54,848 bases of DNA from Enorma phocaeensis (GCF_016901575.1 NZ_JACJKQ010000014.1:1-54848), one strand, 5' to 3'. Positions 40,603 through 49,831 are shown, counted from the first letter of the stretch. Translations and numbers: made by a program. The notes: generated by a model not told the origin, from the sequence alone.

Positions 40603-41289
40603 TTACTCGGCTTTCTTGGCTTCCAACTCCGCCTCAGCCTTGTTGGGATCAAAGAAGAACCAGCAAAGCAGCCCCGATACCAACATTCCCACACCGTGGA
40701 TAATGAAGTAGTTGCGAATCGCCTCGGCGCTGTAAAGATACGTCACGATACCCGGAATGGCAGCAACGCCCATTCCTGTGCTTGCCGCGCCGAGAAGGGC
40801 GCCAGCGAAGCCCGCCGCCGCACCGCCACAGAGGGCGAACAGGAACGGCCGACCAAAGCGCAAGTTGACACCAAAAATCGCCGGCTCGGTAATACCCATG
40901 AAAGCGGGCAGGGAAGCGGACATGTAGAAGCCCCGCTTCTTAGGGTCGCGCATCTTGAATCCGGTGACGAGAGCAGCTGTCGCCTGCGCGATCGTACCGC
41001 CGGCATCGGGAACGATCCTCCTAAGCCCGCGCTCGGTCTTGGCACCGATGATAGCAACCAAGAGCGCAGGCAGCATGGAACCTTTATAGCCCATAATCTT
41101 CCAAAGGATGCCGAACGGATAGAATGTGATGGCTTTTTCCGCGCCCTTGGCCACATCGTCCTGACCGGGAAACAGCGGTTAGACGAGCGTAAGCCCCAGC
41201 GCAATACCCAAAACGGGTCTGCCGCCAAACTGCTTCATGCCAGACCATGCGATGAATAGCGGCAGATGGGCGAATGCCGTTTTCATGAG
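40603..41289 (-). pseudogene. Decayed PTS EIIC sugar permease
   Basis: The frame carries unmistakable sucrose/beta-glucoside-type PTS EIIC pieces: FLFALCGGAAAGF after GITEPAIFGVNLRFGRP, KIMGYKGSMLPALLVAI, and an upstream LPLFIAWSGMKQFGGRP with LGIALGLTLV. A TAA stop interrupts the frame at 41179-41181 exactly where family members have LVxP. After GLRRIVPD about 100 residues, including several helices, are missing, and no EIIB domain is found upstream. The gene therefore cannot make a working permease. It may once have supplied the phosphorylated substrate of the GH1 enzyme at 14-15.5 kb. Confidence 0.85.
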
Positions 41290-41494
41290 CACCTTGGAGA
41301 TAGTCGGCCCGTTCTCATCCATCCCCTGGGAATCATCGTCGCAGGCCCTCTTGACCAGAACGCTCTTGAGATGCTGAGCTCGAAGGTCGGCGTACCCGTG
41401 CTCCCCTATACAGGCGATGCCGGCGAGGTCGCCGTACAAAACCTCAGGTTCGACTGATTGCGAGCTTCCGTCGGCGACACTTCGCCGTTGCATC

Positions 41495-41558
41495 TCGCCG
41501 TTGCTCGGTAATCTTACAAAATCGAGGTCCATTTCGTAAGATTACCGAGCAACGGCGA
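41495..41558. repeat. 28-bp inverted repeat, long hairpin
   Basis: Arms 41495-41522 and 41531-41558 are inverted copies with one mismatch and an 8-base loop; the core includes CGTTGCTCGGTAATCTTAC. The stem is far longer than a terminator needs and stands at the broken 5' end of the PTS relic, so it may mark a palindromic mobile repeat that disrupted the gene. Confidence 0.85.
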
Positions 41559-41782
41559 TTTTGAGGCTTCTCGAAGCTCGGTTTTGTTGTAGCAACGAGG
41601 CGTAGGGCCCGCCACCTGCCGTTCGCTCGGCCTCGCTGCGCCCGGGCTTTGCCGCAGCGACGAGATGCCGGGCCCGCCATGAGAACGGCCCTCTACTCGA
41701 CGCAGCCCGCCACGGCCCGCGCGCGAGGGAAACAAAGAAAGAGGCGGCGCGCCTCGCAGGCGCCGCCCCGATAGAGACGAAA

Positions 41783-41820
41783 CGGGGGCCCTTGCACCGC
41801 ATCCGGCACAAGAGCCCCCG
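41783..41820 (-). terminator. Terminator of the Feo operon region
   Basis: A long imperfect stem (CGGGGGC at 41783-41789 pairs with GCCCCCG at 41814-41820, continuing through CTTG/CAAG) is followed by TTTCGTCTC on the minus strand, 27 bases past the Cys-rich protein gene. Confidence 0.6.
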
Positions 41821-41847
41821 TCGCAGCAGCCGAACCGCCGCGCTTTA

Positions 41848-42054
41848 CTAATGAACGCCCCGTCCTAGGTCGTCGGCAACCGCATCGACGCCCTTGAGGG
41901 CGGGACAGCCCTTCTTGCCAGCCGAGCCGCAATGCCCCGAGCACGTGCCGCCCTGAGAACAGTCTGCGCACGCACCCTTGCGGCGCACGCGCACGCAGAC
42001 GGCGACAAACGCCGCGGCGATGCCGGCCAGAATCACGATGTCGATGAGGCCCAT
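41848..42054 (-). CDS. FeoB-associated Cys-rich membrane protein
   Basis: A 68-residue protein with one N-terminal membrane helix (GLIDIVILAGIAAAFVAV), a basic RVRRKG segment, and a Cys-rich tail with CADCSQGGTCSGHCG and GCPAL. This is the FeoB-associated Cys-rich membrane protein family. The cysteines may bind iron or help FeoB assembly; the role is not established. The ATG at 42054 has AAGGAGGT close upstream. It follows feoB on the same strand after 225 bases. Confidence 0.88.
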   Translation of the reverse strand: MGLIDIVILAGIAAAFVAVCVRVRRKGACADCSQGGTCSGHCGSAGKKGCPALKGVDAVADDLGRGVH

Positions 42055-42279
42055 CGATACCTCCTTTTTGCGAACGGACCACACGAGCGAAAGCAGGCAA
42101 TCGAAACGAGCTGCCTGTCTCGCGAATCGCTTGGCCCCGATGTCCCGAATCATATCCCAACGTCCGGAGGCGCGTCCCCGACGCGAAGATGGAGCGCTGA
42201 GACGCCCAACATCGTGTGACCAGGATACCGCCCCGTCGCGGCCAAAGCCAGACGGGGCGGCGAGAACAGGGGAGACGAT

Positions 42280-44511
42280 TTAGGCCGTAGCCGTCGCGGC
42301 GGCACCAGATCCCGGGGCGTCCTCATCCCAGGCCCACTTGGGCATGGGGCGGAACAGCTGGAAGATGATGAGCGCGGCGAACACGACGGCGACCACGGTC
42401 CAGACGCTGAACACGCCCGTTGCGGCCAGATAGAACTGGTTGATCATGAGGCCCACGACCCAGGCGAACGCGCACTCGTAGCCCAGCGCGATGGCGGTCC
42501 ACTTGCCCGAGTTCATCTGGGCGCGGATGGTTCCCATGGCCGCGAAGCACGGCGCGCACAGCAGGTTGAACGCGCCGAAGGCGGCGATGGCGCCCATGCT
42601 CGGGAACATGGCGGCGAACGCCTGCCAGAGCGCCGGATCGGTCTCGCTTCCATCGGCGATGTGCAGCAGCGAGGAAGCGGTCGCGATCACGTTCTCCTTG
42701 GCCACGAGGCCGGTGATGGACATGGCGGTCGCCTGCCAGGTATCAAAGCCGAGCGGGGCAAAGATCCACGCGATGGCGCTGCCCAGCATGGCGAGCACGG
42801 AGTAGTCGGTGAACTCCTCGAGTCCGCCCGTCACCTCGGGCAGGAAGCCAAAGACGCCCTCGTAGACGCCGAAGTTCGACAGGAACCACACCACGATGGT
42901 GGAGGCGAAGATGATCGTGAACGCCTTCTTGATATACGCGGAGACGCGCTCCCAGATGTGCAGCCACCAGCTCTTGATGGACGGGAAGTGATAGCTCGGC
43001 AGCTCCATGACAAACGGCGTGGGACGGCCGGCGAAGAGCTTCGTCTTCTTGAGCATGACGCCCGACACGATGACGGCGATGACGCCCAGGAAGTAGAACA
43101 GCGGAGCGATCCACGTGGCCTCGGCATCGCCCACGAGCGCACCCATGAGCAGCGCGATGATGGGGAGCTTGGCGCCGCACGGGATGAACGTCGTGGTCAT
43201 GACCGTCATGCGGCGGTCCTTCTCGTTCTCGATGGTCTTGGTGGCGAGCACGCCCGGAACGCCGCAGCCCGTAGAGACAAGCATGGGAATGAAGCTCTTG
43301 CCCGACAGGCCGAAGCGACGGAACACGCGGTCCATGACAAAGGCGACGCGCGCCATGTAGCCGCAGTCCTCAAGGAAGGAGAGCAGCACGAACAGCACGA
43401 ACATCTGCGGAATGAAGCCGAGCACCGCGCCCACGCCGGCGACGATGCCGTCGTTCACCAGGCTGATCACGAGGTCGCTCGCGCCGAGCGAGGTGAGCCA
43501 GCCCTCAAAGAGCATGGGAACCGACGGGAACGCCTGGCCAAAGAGCTCGAAGCCCTCGCCGAAGAGGTTGTCGTTCACCCAGTCGGTGCCTGCCGTGCCG
43601 AAGGTGGAGATGGCCAGGTAGTACACGGCATACATCACCAAAAGGAAGATCGGCAGGCCGAGGATGCGGTTCGTGACCACGCGGTCGATCTTCTCGGAGA
43701 CGCTCATCTTGGAAGGCGCCTTCTTCACGCACTCGTCCATGATGTGCGCGATCACGGCATAGCGCTCGCCGGTGATGATGGATTCCGCGTCGTCGTCGCA
43801 ATCCTGCTCGCACTGCTTGACGAGGTTCTCGACGGTGGCCGCGGCCTCCGCCGGCAGGTTGAGCGAGCTCGCCGCGTCGCGGTCGCGCTCGAACAGCTTG
43901 ACGGCGTAGTAGCGACGCTTGCCCTGGGCGACCGAGCGTGGCAGGAGCGACTCGATCTTCTCGAGGACCTCCTCGATCGCCGAGTCGAAGGCGTGCTCGC
44001 CCACCTTGCCCTTTGCCGCCGCCGCGCGCTTCGCCTCGGCGATCAGCTCGTCGATGCCGGTGTTCTTAAGGGCCGAGATCATCACCACGGGAGCGCCCAT
44101 GCGCGCCGAAAGCGCCCGGGTGTCGATGCGGTCGCCGTCCTTCTCCACGAGGTCGGCCATATTGAGCGCGAGGACCACGGGCAGACCGGTCTCGACCACC
44201 TGGAGCGCGAGGTACAGGTTGCGCTCGAGGTTGGTCGCATCGATGACGTCGATCACGACGTCCGGCTCGCCGCTCATGAGGTAGTCTCGGCTCACGCGCT
44301 CCTCGGGGCTATAGGGGGAAAGCGAGTAGATGCCGGGGAGGTCGGTGATGGTCACGCTCTTGTCGCGCGAGAGCTTGGCCTCCTTCTTTTCAACCGTCAC
44401 ACCAGGCCAGTTGCCGACATATCCGTTTTGGCCGGTGATGAGGTTGAAGAGGGTCGTCTTGCCGCAGTTGGGGTTGCCCGCCAAAGCGACGTGTAGCTGT
44501 GAAGCTGCCAT
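42280..44511 (-). CDS. feoB: Ferrous iron transporter FeoB
   Basis: A 743-residue ferrous iron transporter: N-terminal G domain with G1 GNPNCGKTT (residues 12-20), G2 Thr in GVTVE, G3 DLPG and G4 NMAD, then a helical GDI-like spacer (about 170-260) and a membrane domain with two Gate motifs, each with a Cys (STGCGVPGVLATKTI and LCAPCFAAMGTIR). All key residues are present. The ATG at 44511 is chosen for its match to the family start and the GGA-rich SD. It forms an operon with two feoA genes upstream and the Cys-rich protein downstream. Confidence 0.96.
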   Translation of the reverse strand: MAASQLHVALAGNPNCGKTTLFNLITGQNGYVGNWPGVTVEKKEAKLSRDKSVTITDLPGIYSLSPYSPEERVSRDYLMSGEPDVVIDVIDATNLERNLYLALQVVETGLPVVLALNMADLVEKDGDRIDTRALSARMGAPVVMISALKNTGIDELIAEAKRAAAAKGKVGEHAFDSAIEEVLEKIESLLPRSVAQGKRRYYAVKLFERDRDAASSLNLPAEAAATVENLVKQCEQDCDDDAESIITGERYAVIAHIMDECVKKAPSKMSVSEKIDRVVTNRILGLPIFLLVMYAVYYLAISTFGTAGTDWVNDNLFGEGFELFGQAFPSVPMLFEGWLTSLGASDLVISLVNDGIVAGVGAVLGFIPQMFVLFVLLSFLEDCGYMARVAFVMDRVFRRFGLSGKSFIPMLVSTGCGVPGVLATKTIENEKDRRMTVMTTTFIPCGAKLPIIALLMGALVGDAEATWIAPLFYFLGVIAVIVSGVMLKKTKLFAGRPTPFVMELPSYHFPSIKSWWLHIWERVSAYIKKAFTIIFASTIVVWFLSNFGVYEGVFGFLPEVTGGLEEFTDYSVLAMLGSAIAWIFAPLGFDTWQATAMSITGLVAKENVIATASSLLHIADGSETDPALWQAFAAMFPSMGAIAAFGAFNLLCAPCFAAMGTIRAQMNSGKWTAIALGYECAFAWVVGLMINQFYLAATGVFSVWTVVAVVFAALIIFQLFRPMPKWAWDEDAPGSGAAATATA

Positions 44512-44710
44512 GAGTTCCTTCTTCCTTGGCTTTGAAACTTGAGAAAGCTGCCGAGCTCGATAGTTCTTGTCCATATGCCGGCGTCGCTGCCGCCCATGGC
44601 GGGCGACGCCCCTTGGGTGTGCGGGGCGGGGGAGCTTACATCCCGTCCCTGCGCGATGGGCAATATGTTAGAAATATCTAACTCTACCTGCAGAAATACT
44701 CGTCTTGGGG

Positions 44711-44932
44711 CTAGCTCACCTCGACGATCGCAGCCTCCTCCTTGCGGATGGAAAGCTCGTAGCCGCGCACGTTGATCTCGACCGGATCGCCGAGCGGCGC
44801 GACCTTGACCACGGTGAACCTCGTGCCCTTGATGAGCCCCAGGTCCATGAGGTGGCGCCTGAGCGCGCCCTCGCCGTGCAGCTTCACGATGGTGGCCGAG
44901 TCACCCACCTTCACATCTCCCAGCGTCTTCAT
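44711..44932 (-). CDS. feoA: FeoA domain protein 1
   Basis: A 73-residue SH3-like FeoA protein that supports FeoB. It starts MKTLGDVKVGDSATIVKL and has GALRRHLMDLGLIKGTRF and a C-terminal LSIRKEEAAIVEV, the family pattern. The ATG at 44932 is preceded by AGGGGG. It lies 199 bases upstream of feoB and 60 bases after a second feoA. Confidence 0.92.
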   Translation of the reverse strand: MKTLGDVKVGDSATIVKLHGEGALRRHLMDLGLIKGTRFTVVKVAPLGDPVEINVRGYELSIRKEEAAIVEVS

Positions 44933-44992
44933 TGCATCCCCCTTCCCTACTTCAAACCAGGCGGACGGTCCGCGCACGTGGCGCGCCGTCTG

Positions 44993-45250
44993 CTAAACCG
45001 TCATGACGTGGCTTGCGACCTTGCTATCCAGGCCGAAGCGCGCGCCCTTGATGGTCACGATGATGTTTGAGCCGCTTGAAGCGACCACATGAACCTCGGA
45101 CCCTTCGACGAAGCCCAGATTCTCCAGATGATGCTTGAGGTCTTCTCCGCCGCGCACGCGCGTGACGGTGACCGTATCGCCACTGTGCACCAACGACAGC
45201 GGCATGGCTGGCATGTGCGGGCCTGACATCATTTCCACCACCCTGTTCAT
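44993..45250 (-). CDS. feoA: FeoA domain protein 2
   Basis: An 85-residue FeoA-like protein (SLVHSGDTVTVTRVRGGED, then HHLENLGFVEGSEVHVV and FGLDSKVASHVMTV). It is the first gene of the feo operon, giving a paired feoA-feoA-feoB arrangement. The ATG at 45250 is the best guess; the SD is weak, and an in-frame ATG a little downstream (MMSGPH) is an alternative. Confidence 0.85.
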   Translation of the reverse strand: MNRVVEMMSGPHMPAMPLSLVHSGDTVTVTRVRGGEDLKHHLENLGFVEGSEVHVVASSGSNIIVTIKGARFGLDSKVASHVMTV

Positions 45251-45341
45251 CGCGTCCAACACGTTGCAAGCGGCCGCCACAGGGGCGTAGCCGCTTGTTC
45301 ACCTACGTAAACTATCACGGAATACTGCTGATGTGAAGAGT

Positions 45342-45356
45342 AAATTAGCCTATGGA
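45342..45356. promoter_or_regulatory. Candidate iron-regulator (DtxR-like) box
   Basis: TAAATTAGCCTATGG resembles half of the DtxR/IdeR box (TTAGGTTAGCCTAACCTAA) in an AT-rich region about 95 bases before the first feo gene. A possible promoter (TTCAAA, 18 bases, TAATTT on the minus strand) overlaps it. The match is partial. Confidence 0.35.
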
Positions 45357-45394
45357 AACAAAAAGTTTGAAATGGCGTATTTTAGCTGCGGCAT

Positions 45395-45434
45395 AAAAAA
45401 ACCGCGGGGAGCGCCTCTGCGCCGACCCCGCGGA
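45395..45434 (-). terminator. Terminator of manA
   Basis: CCGCGGGG (45403-45410) and CCCCGCGG (45427-45434) form a perfect stem with an internal GCGC pairing, followed on the minus strand by TTTTTTT, 47 bases past the manA stop codon. Confidence 0.93.
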
Positions 45435-45481
45435 TACCTCGTCAACTGCCACGCTGCCCCTACGGCATGCGCCCGCATCGC

Positions 45482-46411
45482 CTACAGGTGCGAAATCACC
45501 AGCGTCATGGTGCCATCGAGCTCAAGCGCCTCGCAGGCTGAGAGCGCCAGGAGGTGCGACCCCTTCTTCACCGGCATGCCGTTCAGCGTGCCCTCGCCTT
45601 CGACCACGCTCACGCAGGTGAAGGGGCACTCGCACGGCACCGTCACCTCTCCCGCGACGCGAACCAGATCAACGGTGTAGCAGCTGTTGGAAACAAGCTC
45701 GCTCACGGCCTCGTCGCCCAGCTCCACCGAGCCGGACGCAGGCGGCACCTGGTCGAAATCGATGACGTCGAGCGCCTGCTGCATGTGCAGGGGACGGAGC
45801 GTGCCGTCGTCCTGCTTGCGGTCGTAGTCGTAGACGCGGTAGGTAACGTCCGAGGACTGCTGGGACTCCAGAATAACCGTGCCGCCCTTGATGGCATGGA
45901 CCGTGCCGGGGTCGATCTGGAAGAAATCTCCCGCCTTGATGGGAAGCTCGTTCAGAAGCTCGCCCCAACGGCCCTCCTCGACCATCTGCGCGAACTCCTC
46001 GCGCGAGCGGGCGCGCTGTCCCACGATGATGGTGCCGCCTTCCTCGGCAGACAGGACATACCAGCACTCGCGCTTGCCAAGCGAGCCGTTCTCATGCTCG
46101 GCCGCATAGGCGTCGTCGGGATGAACCTGGATGGAGAGGTCGTCCTTGGCATCAATGATCTTCACGAGCAGCGGGAACACGTCGCCCTCGGCATTGCCGA
46201 ACAGCTCGCGGTGGGCGTCCCACAGCCAAGAGAGCGTCTTGCCCTCATACTCGCCCGAGGTGATGACGCAGTCGCCGTTGGGATGTGCCGAAATCGCCCA
46301 GCACTCTCCCACCGGGCCGTCGGGAATCTGGTAGCCAAACTCGGTTTCAAGCTTGCGTCCGCCCCAAATCTTGCCCTTGAAGACAGGCTCGAGCGTAATG
46401 ATGGATTCCAT
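45482..46411 (-). CDS. manA: Mannose-6-phosphate isomerase, class I
   Basis: A 309-residue zinc enzyme that interconverts mannose-6-P and fructose-6-P. The short class I type (Bacillus-like) is shown by KIWGGRKLETEFGY, zinc-site SIQVHPDDAYA with ENGSLGKRECWYVL, and the later DPGTVHAIKGGTVILESQQ split across the barrel; the C-terminal cupin part includes VVEGEGTLNG. The ATG at 46411 has AAAGGG upstream. It has its own terminator and no sugar gene next to it. Confidence 0.93.
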   Translation of the reverse strand: MESIITLEPVFKGKIWGGRKLETEFGYQIPDGPVGECWAISAHPNGDCVITSGEYEGKTLSWLWDAHRELFGNAEGDVFPLLVKIIDAKDDLSIQVHPDDAYAAEHENGSLGKRECWYVLSAEEGGTIIVGQRARSREEFAQMVEEGRWGELLNELPIKAGDFFQIDPGTVHAIKGGTVILESQQSSDVTYRVYDYDRKQDDGTLRPLHMQQALDVIDFDQVPPASGSVELGDEAVSELVSNSCYTVDLVRVAGEVTVPCECPFTCVSVVEGEGTLNGMPVKKGSHLLALSACEALELDGTMTLVISHL

Positions 46412-46755
46412 GGCAACCCTTTCCAAACAGTGTCAACGCAGCAACGGGCGCCGCAGCGCCCGCCCCTAGGATACCGCAACGGCGCGGAGCAGACCGCCCT
46501 GCGGACGCATGGGTTCCAAAGAATGCCGAGGAGGCTACGCGCTGCCTCGCAAGGTCTGCCCGTCAGCGCGAACGAAACGAGCACCCAAGCATGGGTGCCC
46601 GAGAAACAGCCGGCGGCATCCTACGGCCCCATACGAAAAGGGGGCGAGCCCGCACGCTACCGTATCGGGACCCGCCCTCTTGCACATCTGGCGCCCCGCC
46701 CCGTAGGACAGGTGCGCCCTTCGGTCGCCGGACACCTCCGGCGGAAGCGTAGGCG
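46412..46755. other. Gap between aspS and manA
   Basis: About 340 bases without a gene; contains the aspS terminator (46636-46681). No other signal was recognised. Confidence 0.5.
46636..46681 (-). terminator. Terminator of aspS
   Basis: A long stem pairs GGGGGCGAGCCCG (near 46639-46651) with CGGGACCCGCCCTC (near 46666-46679), followed on the minus strand by TTTTCGTATGG. Confidence 0.8.
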
Positions 46756-48537
46756 CTACATCAGGCGCAGGCCGACTTCTTTGAGCTGCGCCATGGAGAC
46801 CTCGCTCGGGGCCGCGCTCATGAGGTCGGAGCCGGAGGACGTCTTGGGGAACGCCATGACGTCGCGAATGGAGTCGCAGCCGGCGAGCAGCATGCACACG
46901 CGGTCGAGACCAAGCGCGAAGCCGCCCATGGGGGGCGCGCCGAACTCGAGGGCGTCCATGAGGAAGCCAAACTGTGCGCGGGCGCGCTCCTCGGTAAAGC
47001 CCATGAACTCGAGCATCTTGAGCTGCAGCGCGGCGTCGTGAATACGCATGCCGCCGCCGCCGGCCTCAAAGCCGTCCATGACGAAGTCGTACGTGCAGCT
47101 GCCCATGGCCAGAGGATCGCTCTCAAGCAGGTCGATCTGGTCGAGGTGAGGCTGGGTGAAGGGCTGGTGCTCGGCCTCGTAGCGCTTGGCGTCGTCGTCC
47201 CAGTGGAACAGCGGGAAGTCCACGACCCACAGGAAGTCGTGGCCCTCGCGCGGAAGCTCGAGGGCATCGGCCATGTGAGAGCGCATGCCGCCCAGAATCT
47301 CATCGGAGGCCAGTCGGGGGCCGGCGGCGAACATCACGAGGTCGCCCGGCTCGACGTCGCAGCGACGGCGCAGCTCGGCCATCTCCTCGTCAGAGAAGAA
47401 CTTCACGATCGGCGAGTTCATGGAGCCGTCCTCGCGGAAGGCGATCCACGCCAGGCCCTTGGCGCCGAAGGTCTCGGCCACCTTGCCCAGCTTGTCGATC
47501 TTGGCGCGCGGCCAGGTGCCGGCACCCTTGGCGTTGAGCGCCTTGACCACATGGCCCTCGGTGTTGGCAGCGCTCGAGAACACCTTGAACTTGGAGTTCG
47601 CGAACACGTCGGTGAGGTCCACGAGATGCATGCCGAAGCGCGTATCGGGCTTGTCGGAACCATACGTGTCCATGGCGTCCCAATAGGAGATGCGGCGCAG
47701 CGGCGTGGGCATCTCGACGCCCATCTTGGCAAACGCGCTCGACAGCACGTCCTCGAGCTCGCCCATGACGTCGTCCTGGTCGACGAAGCTCATCTCGATG
47801 TCCACCTGCGTGAACTCGGGCTGGCGATCGGCGCGCAGGTCCTCGTCGCGGAAGCACTTTGCCACCTGGTAGTAGCGCTCGACGCCGCCCACCATAAGCA
47901 GCTGCTTCAGGAGCTGCGGGCTCTGCGGCAAGGCGTAGAAGCTGCCCGGCTGCAGACGACTGGGGACGATGAAGTCGCGCGCGCCCTCGGGCGTGGACTT
48001 GAAGAGGCTCGGGGTCTCGACCTCCATGAAGGAGCGGTCGTGCAGTGCCTCGCGGATGGCGAAGGTGAAGTCCGAGCGCAGCTGGAGACGGCTCATCATC
48101 TCGGGACGACGAATGTCCAGATAGCGATAGCGCAGACGCGTGTCCTCTGCCGTCTCGATGCCGTCTTCGATCTGGAACGGCGGAGTCTTCGAGCGGTTGA
48201 GGACCTCGGCGCGGTCCACGAGGACCTCGATCTCGCCGGTAGCAAGCTTGGAGTTTACGGTCTCCTCGTCACGGGCGATGACCGTGCCGTGCACCAGGAT
48301 GGGCCACTCGGGACGCATGGTCTCGGCAATCTTGAACGCGTCGCCGCCCGAGTGCTCGGGGTCAAAGGTGCACTGCGTCATGCCGGTGCGGTCGCGCAGG
48401 TCGCAGAAGATAAGTCCGCCATGGTCGCGACGGCGCCAAACCCAACCGGTGAGCGTGACCTCGTCACCGATGTTGGCGGCGCGGAGCTCGCCTGCGGTAT
48501 GGGTGTGCATGGAGTGCAAGGTGTGGGTGTCTGCCAC
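46756..48537 (-). CDS. aspS: Aspartate-tRNA ligase
   Basis: A 593-residue bacterial-type class II aminoacyl-tRNA synthetase. An N-terminal OB anticodon-binding domain (GDEVTLTGWVWRRRDHGGL), motif 1 around FMEVETPSLFKSTPEGARDF, motif 2 with CFRDEDLRADRQPEFTQVD, the bacterial GAD insertion domain, and motif 3 with GGFALGLDRVCML are all present, with full length. The start is GTG at 48537, supported by AAGGGGG seven bases upstream. Whether it also charges tRNA-Asn cannot be judged from the window. Confidence 0.97.
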   Translation of the reverse strand: MADTHTLHSMHTHTAGELRAANIGDEVTLTGWVWRRRDHGGLIFCDLRDRTGMTQCTFDPEHSGGDAFKIAETMRPEWPILVHGTVIARDEETVNSKLATGEIEVLVDRAEVLNRSKTPPFQIEDGIETAEDTRLRYRYLDIRRPEMMSRLQLRSDFTFAIREALHDRSFMEVETPSLFKSTPEGARDFIVPSRLQPGSFYALPQSPQLLKQLLMVGGVERYYQVAKCFRDEDLRADRQPEFTQVDIEMSFVDQDDVMGELEDVLSSAFAKMGVEMPTPLRRISYWDAMDTYGSDKPDTRFGMHLVDLTDVFANSKFKVFSSAANTEGHVVKALNAKGAGTWPRAKIDKLGKVAETFGAKGLAWIAFREDGSMNSPIVKFFSDEEMAELRRRCDVEPGDLVMFAAGPRLASDEILGGMRSHMADALELPREGHDFLWVVDFPLFHWDDDAKRYEAEHQPFTQPHLDQIDLLESDPLAMGSCTYDFVMDGFEAGGGGMRIHDAALQLKMLEFMGFTEERARAQFGFLMDALEFGAPPMGGFALGLDRVCMLLAGCDSIRDVMAFPKTSSGSDLMSAAPSEVSMAQLKEVGLRLM

Positions 48538-48919
48538 AGATATCCCCCTTCATCTGTGCCGCCCCGTGCCGGAGCGGGCGGCGTTGGTACAGATCGGCCC
48601 GCCTGCGTAGACCGCACAGACGGACCCGAGGCGCGATGCCCCGGACGCATGCGCTGGCCCCATGCCGGGCAGCGCGCCTTTACATGTCGGGCACGCCCAG
48701 CAAGGCATGGCCCGCCGCAAAGACGCCGCCCTGCGTAGCAGGTACGCGGCGCACGCGAGTGTCGATAGTACCATCTGGGCGCGTATCCCGCAGCGAGAGC
48801 ATGCAATATCTGCCATTGTTTACGAATTAGCCTTCAAGACGCCCTCCATCGCTTGCGTCTCCGTCCGCCAAGAGGCTGCGCCACAGCACGGCGCGAGCGC
48901 CGCCGCCTGCAGGCATCCG
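48538..48919. other. Gap between HAD phosphatase and aspS
   Basis: About 380 bases without a convincing gene on either strand; no hairpin with a T tract or repeat was recognised. It must contain the aspS promoter. Confidence 0.5.
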
Positions 48920-49744
48920 CTACGCGCTGAACGGCCACTCCCCCGCCGCGAGCGCCTCGATGGCCGAGGCGACCGCGTCATCTTCGCAGCGACCGATATG
49001 CCAGCGCGCGGCAGATGCCGCCTCGGGCGTCGCGCCCGCAACGGCCACCGAGTTGGGAACGGAAGCGAACATGGTGAGGTCGTTGTTGGCGTCGCCGAAG
49101 ACCACCACCTCGTCGAGCCCGCAGCCCATGTGCTCGCACAGCAGCTTCACGGCCTCGCCCTTGTTCCAGCCGGCAGGCATGGTGTTGGTGTAGCCGCGCA
49201 TGGGCGTATCGAAGTCGATGCCGTCCACATGCTCGTTCAGATATCTCACGAACTCGACGGTGCCCGCATCGTCGGTGTTGAGGAAGCAGTTTGCCTTGGA
49301 GACCCCCTGCGCCGGAATCTCGTCGATCTCGACGGCAACGGAGGCGTAGCTCGGCATGATCTCGGCAAGGTCTTCGCGCGTCCCCGCAAGGATCATCGGT
49401 GTCGTGTCCTCGAAGCACAGCAGGCCCGCACCCGGGCACTTCGTGATGGCGTCGAGCATGCTCTTGAGGTTCTCGTGGCTGATGCGCTTCTCGCAGAGCT
49501 TCTCGCCCCGCAGATAGACCTGCAAGCCATTGGTCGCGATGGCCGTTGCGGTAAACGACTCGTCGCCCCGAAAGATCGGTGCCACCTGGGCGCGCCCGCG
49601 TCCCGTTGCCACGCCGCACACGATGCCCGCGGCGTTGGCCGCGCGAAACGCCTCGGCGCAGCGCTCGGAGATGCACGGCTCGCCCTTGGGAAGCAACGTG
49701 CCGTCGATGTCGGATAGAACGAGCTTGACCTTCGGATGCGCCAT
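48920..49744 (-). CDS. Cof-type HAD family hydrolase
   Basis: A complete 274-residue HAD phosphatase. Motif I SDIDGTLL (two Asp), motif II GVATGRG, motif III Lys in WNKGEAV, and motif IV GDANNDL are all present, with a C2-type cap between motifs II and III. Enzymes of this group dephosphorylate sugar phosphates, FMN or PLP; the substrate is not evident. The ATG at 49744 has AAGGAAGGA upstream. A -10 box and a perfect 18-bp palindrome lie in the promoter region, so the gene is probably repressed by a GntR-type protein. The truncated gene at 12660-13319 is a paralogue. Confidence 0.92.
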   Translation of the reverse strand: MAHPKVKLVLSDIDGTLLPKGEPCISERCAEAFRAANAAGIVCGVATGRGRAQVAPIFRGDESFTATAIATNGLQVYLRGEKLCEKRISHENLKSMLDAITKCPGAGLLCFEDTTPMILAGTREDLAEIMPSYASVAVEIDEIPAQGVSKANCFLNTDDAGTVEFVRYLNEHVDGIDFDTPMRGYTNTMPAGWNKGEAVKLLCEHMGCGLDEVVVFGDANNDLTMFASVPNSVAVAGATPEAASAARWHIGRCEDDAVASAIEALAAGEWPFSA

Positions 49745-49813
49745 CGGTCCTTCCTTTCGACTCATTGCCCTGCGGCATCGCCCGTGCCCGCATGGCGTTC
49801 ACAACGTAATTTC

Positions 49814-49831
49814 AACTTGTCCGGACAAGTT
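49814..49831. promoter_or_regulatory. Perfect palindromic operator
   Basis: AACTTGTCCGGACAAGTT is an 18-bp perfect palindrome just downstream of a TATACT -10 box (minus strand, 49843-49848) and about 70 bases before the HAD gene. CTTGT-N4-ACAAG patterns are typical of GntR-family (HutC-type) operators. No GntR gene is in the window. Confidence 0.7.

Larger units (their letters stand above)
41290..41847. other. Gap between PTS relic and Feo genes
   Basis: About 560 bases. The first 200 continue the PTS frame but match no domain. A 28-bp inverted repeat follows (41495-41558), then GC-rich sequence and a terminator for the Cys-rich Feo protein gene at 41783-41820. No gene is supported. Confidence 0.6.

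Noticed and set aside
41440-41470. tRNA-like GGTTCGA-type T-loop
   Set aside because: The flanking sequence does not fold into a cloverleaf and lacks acceptor-stem pairing.
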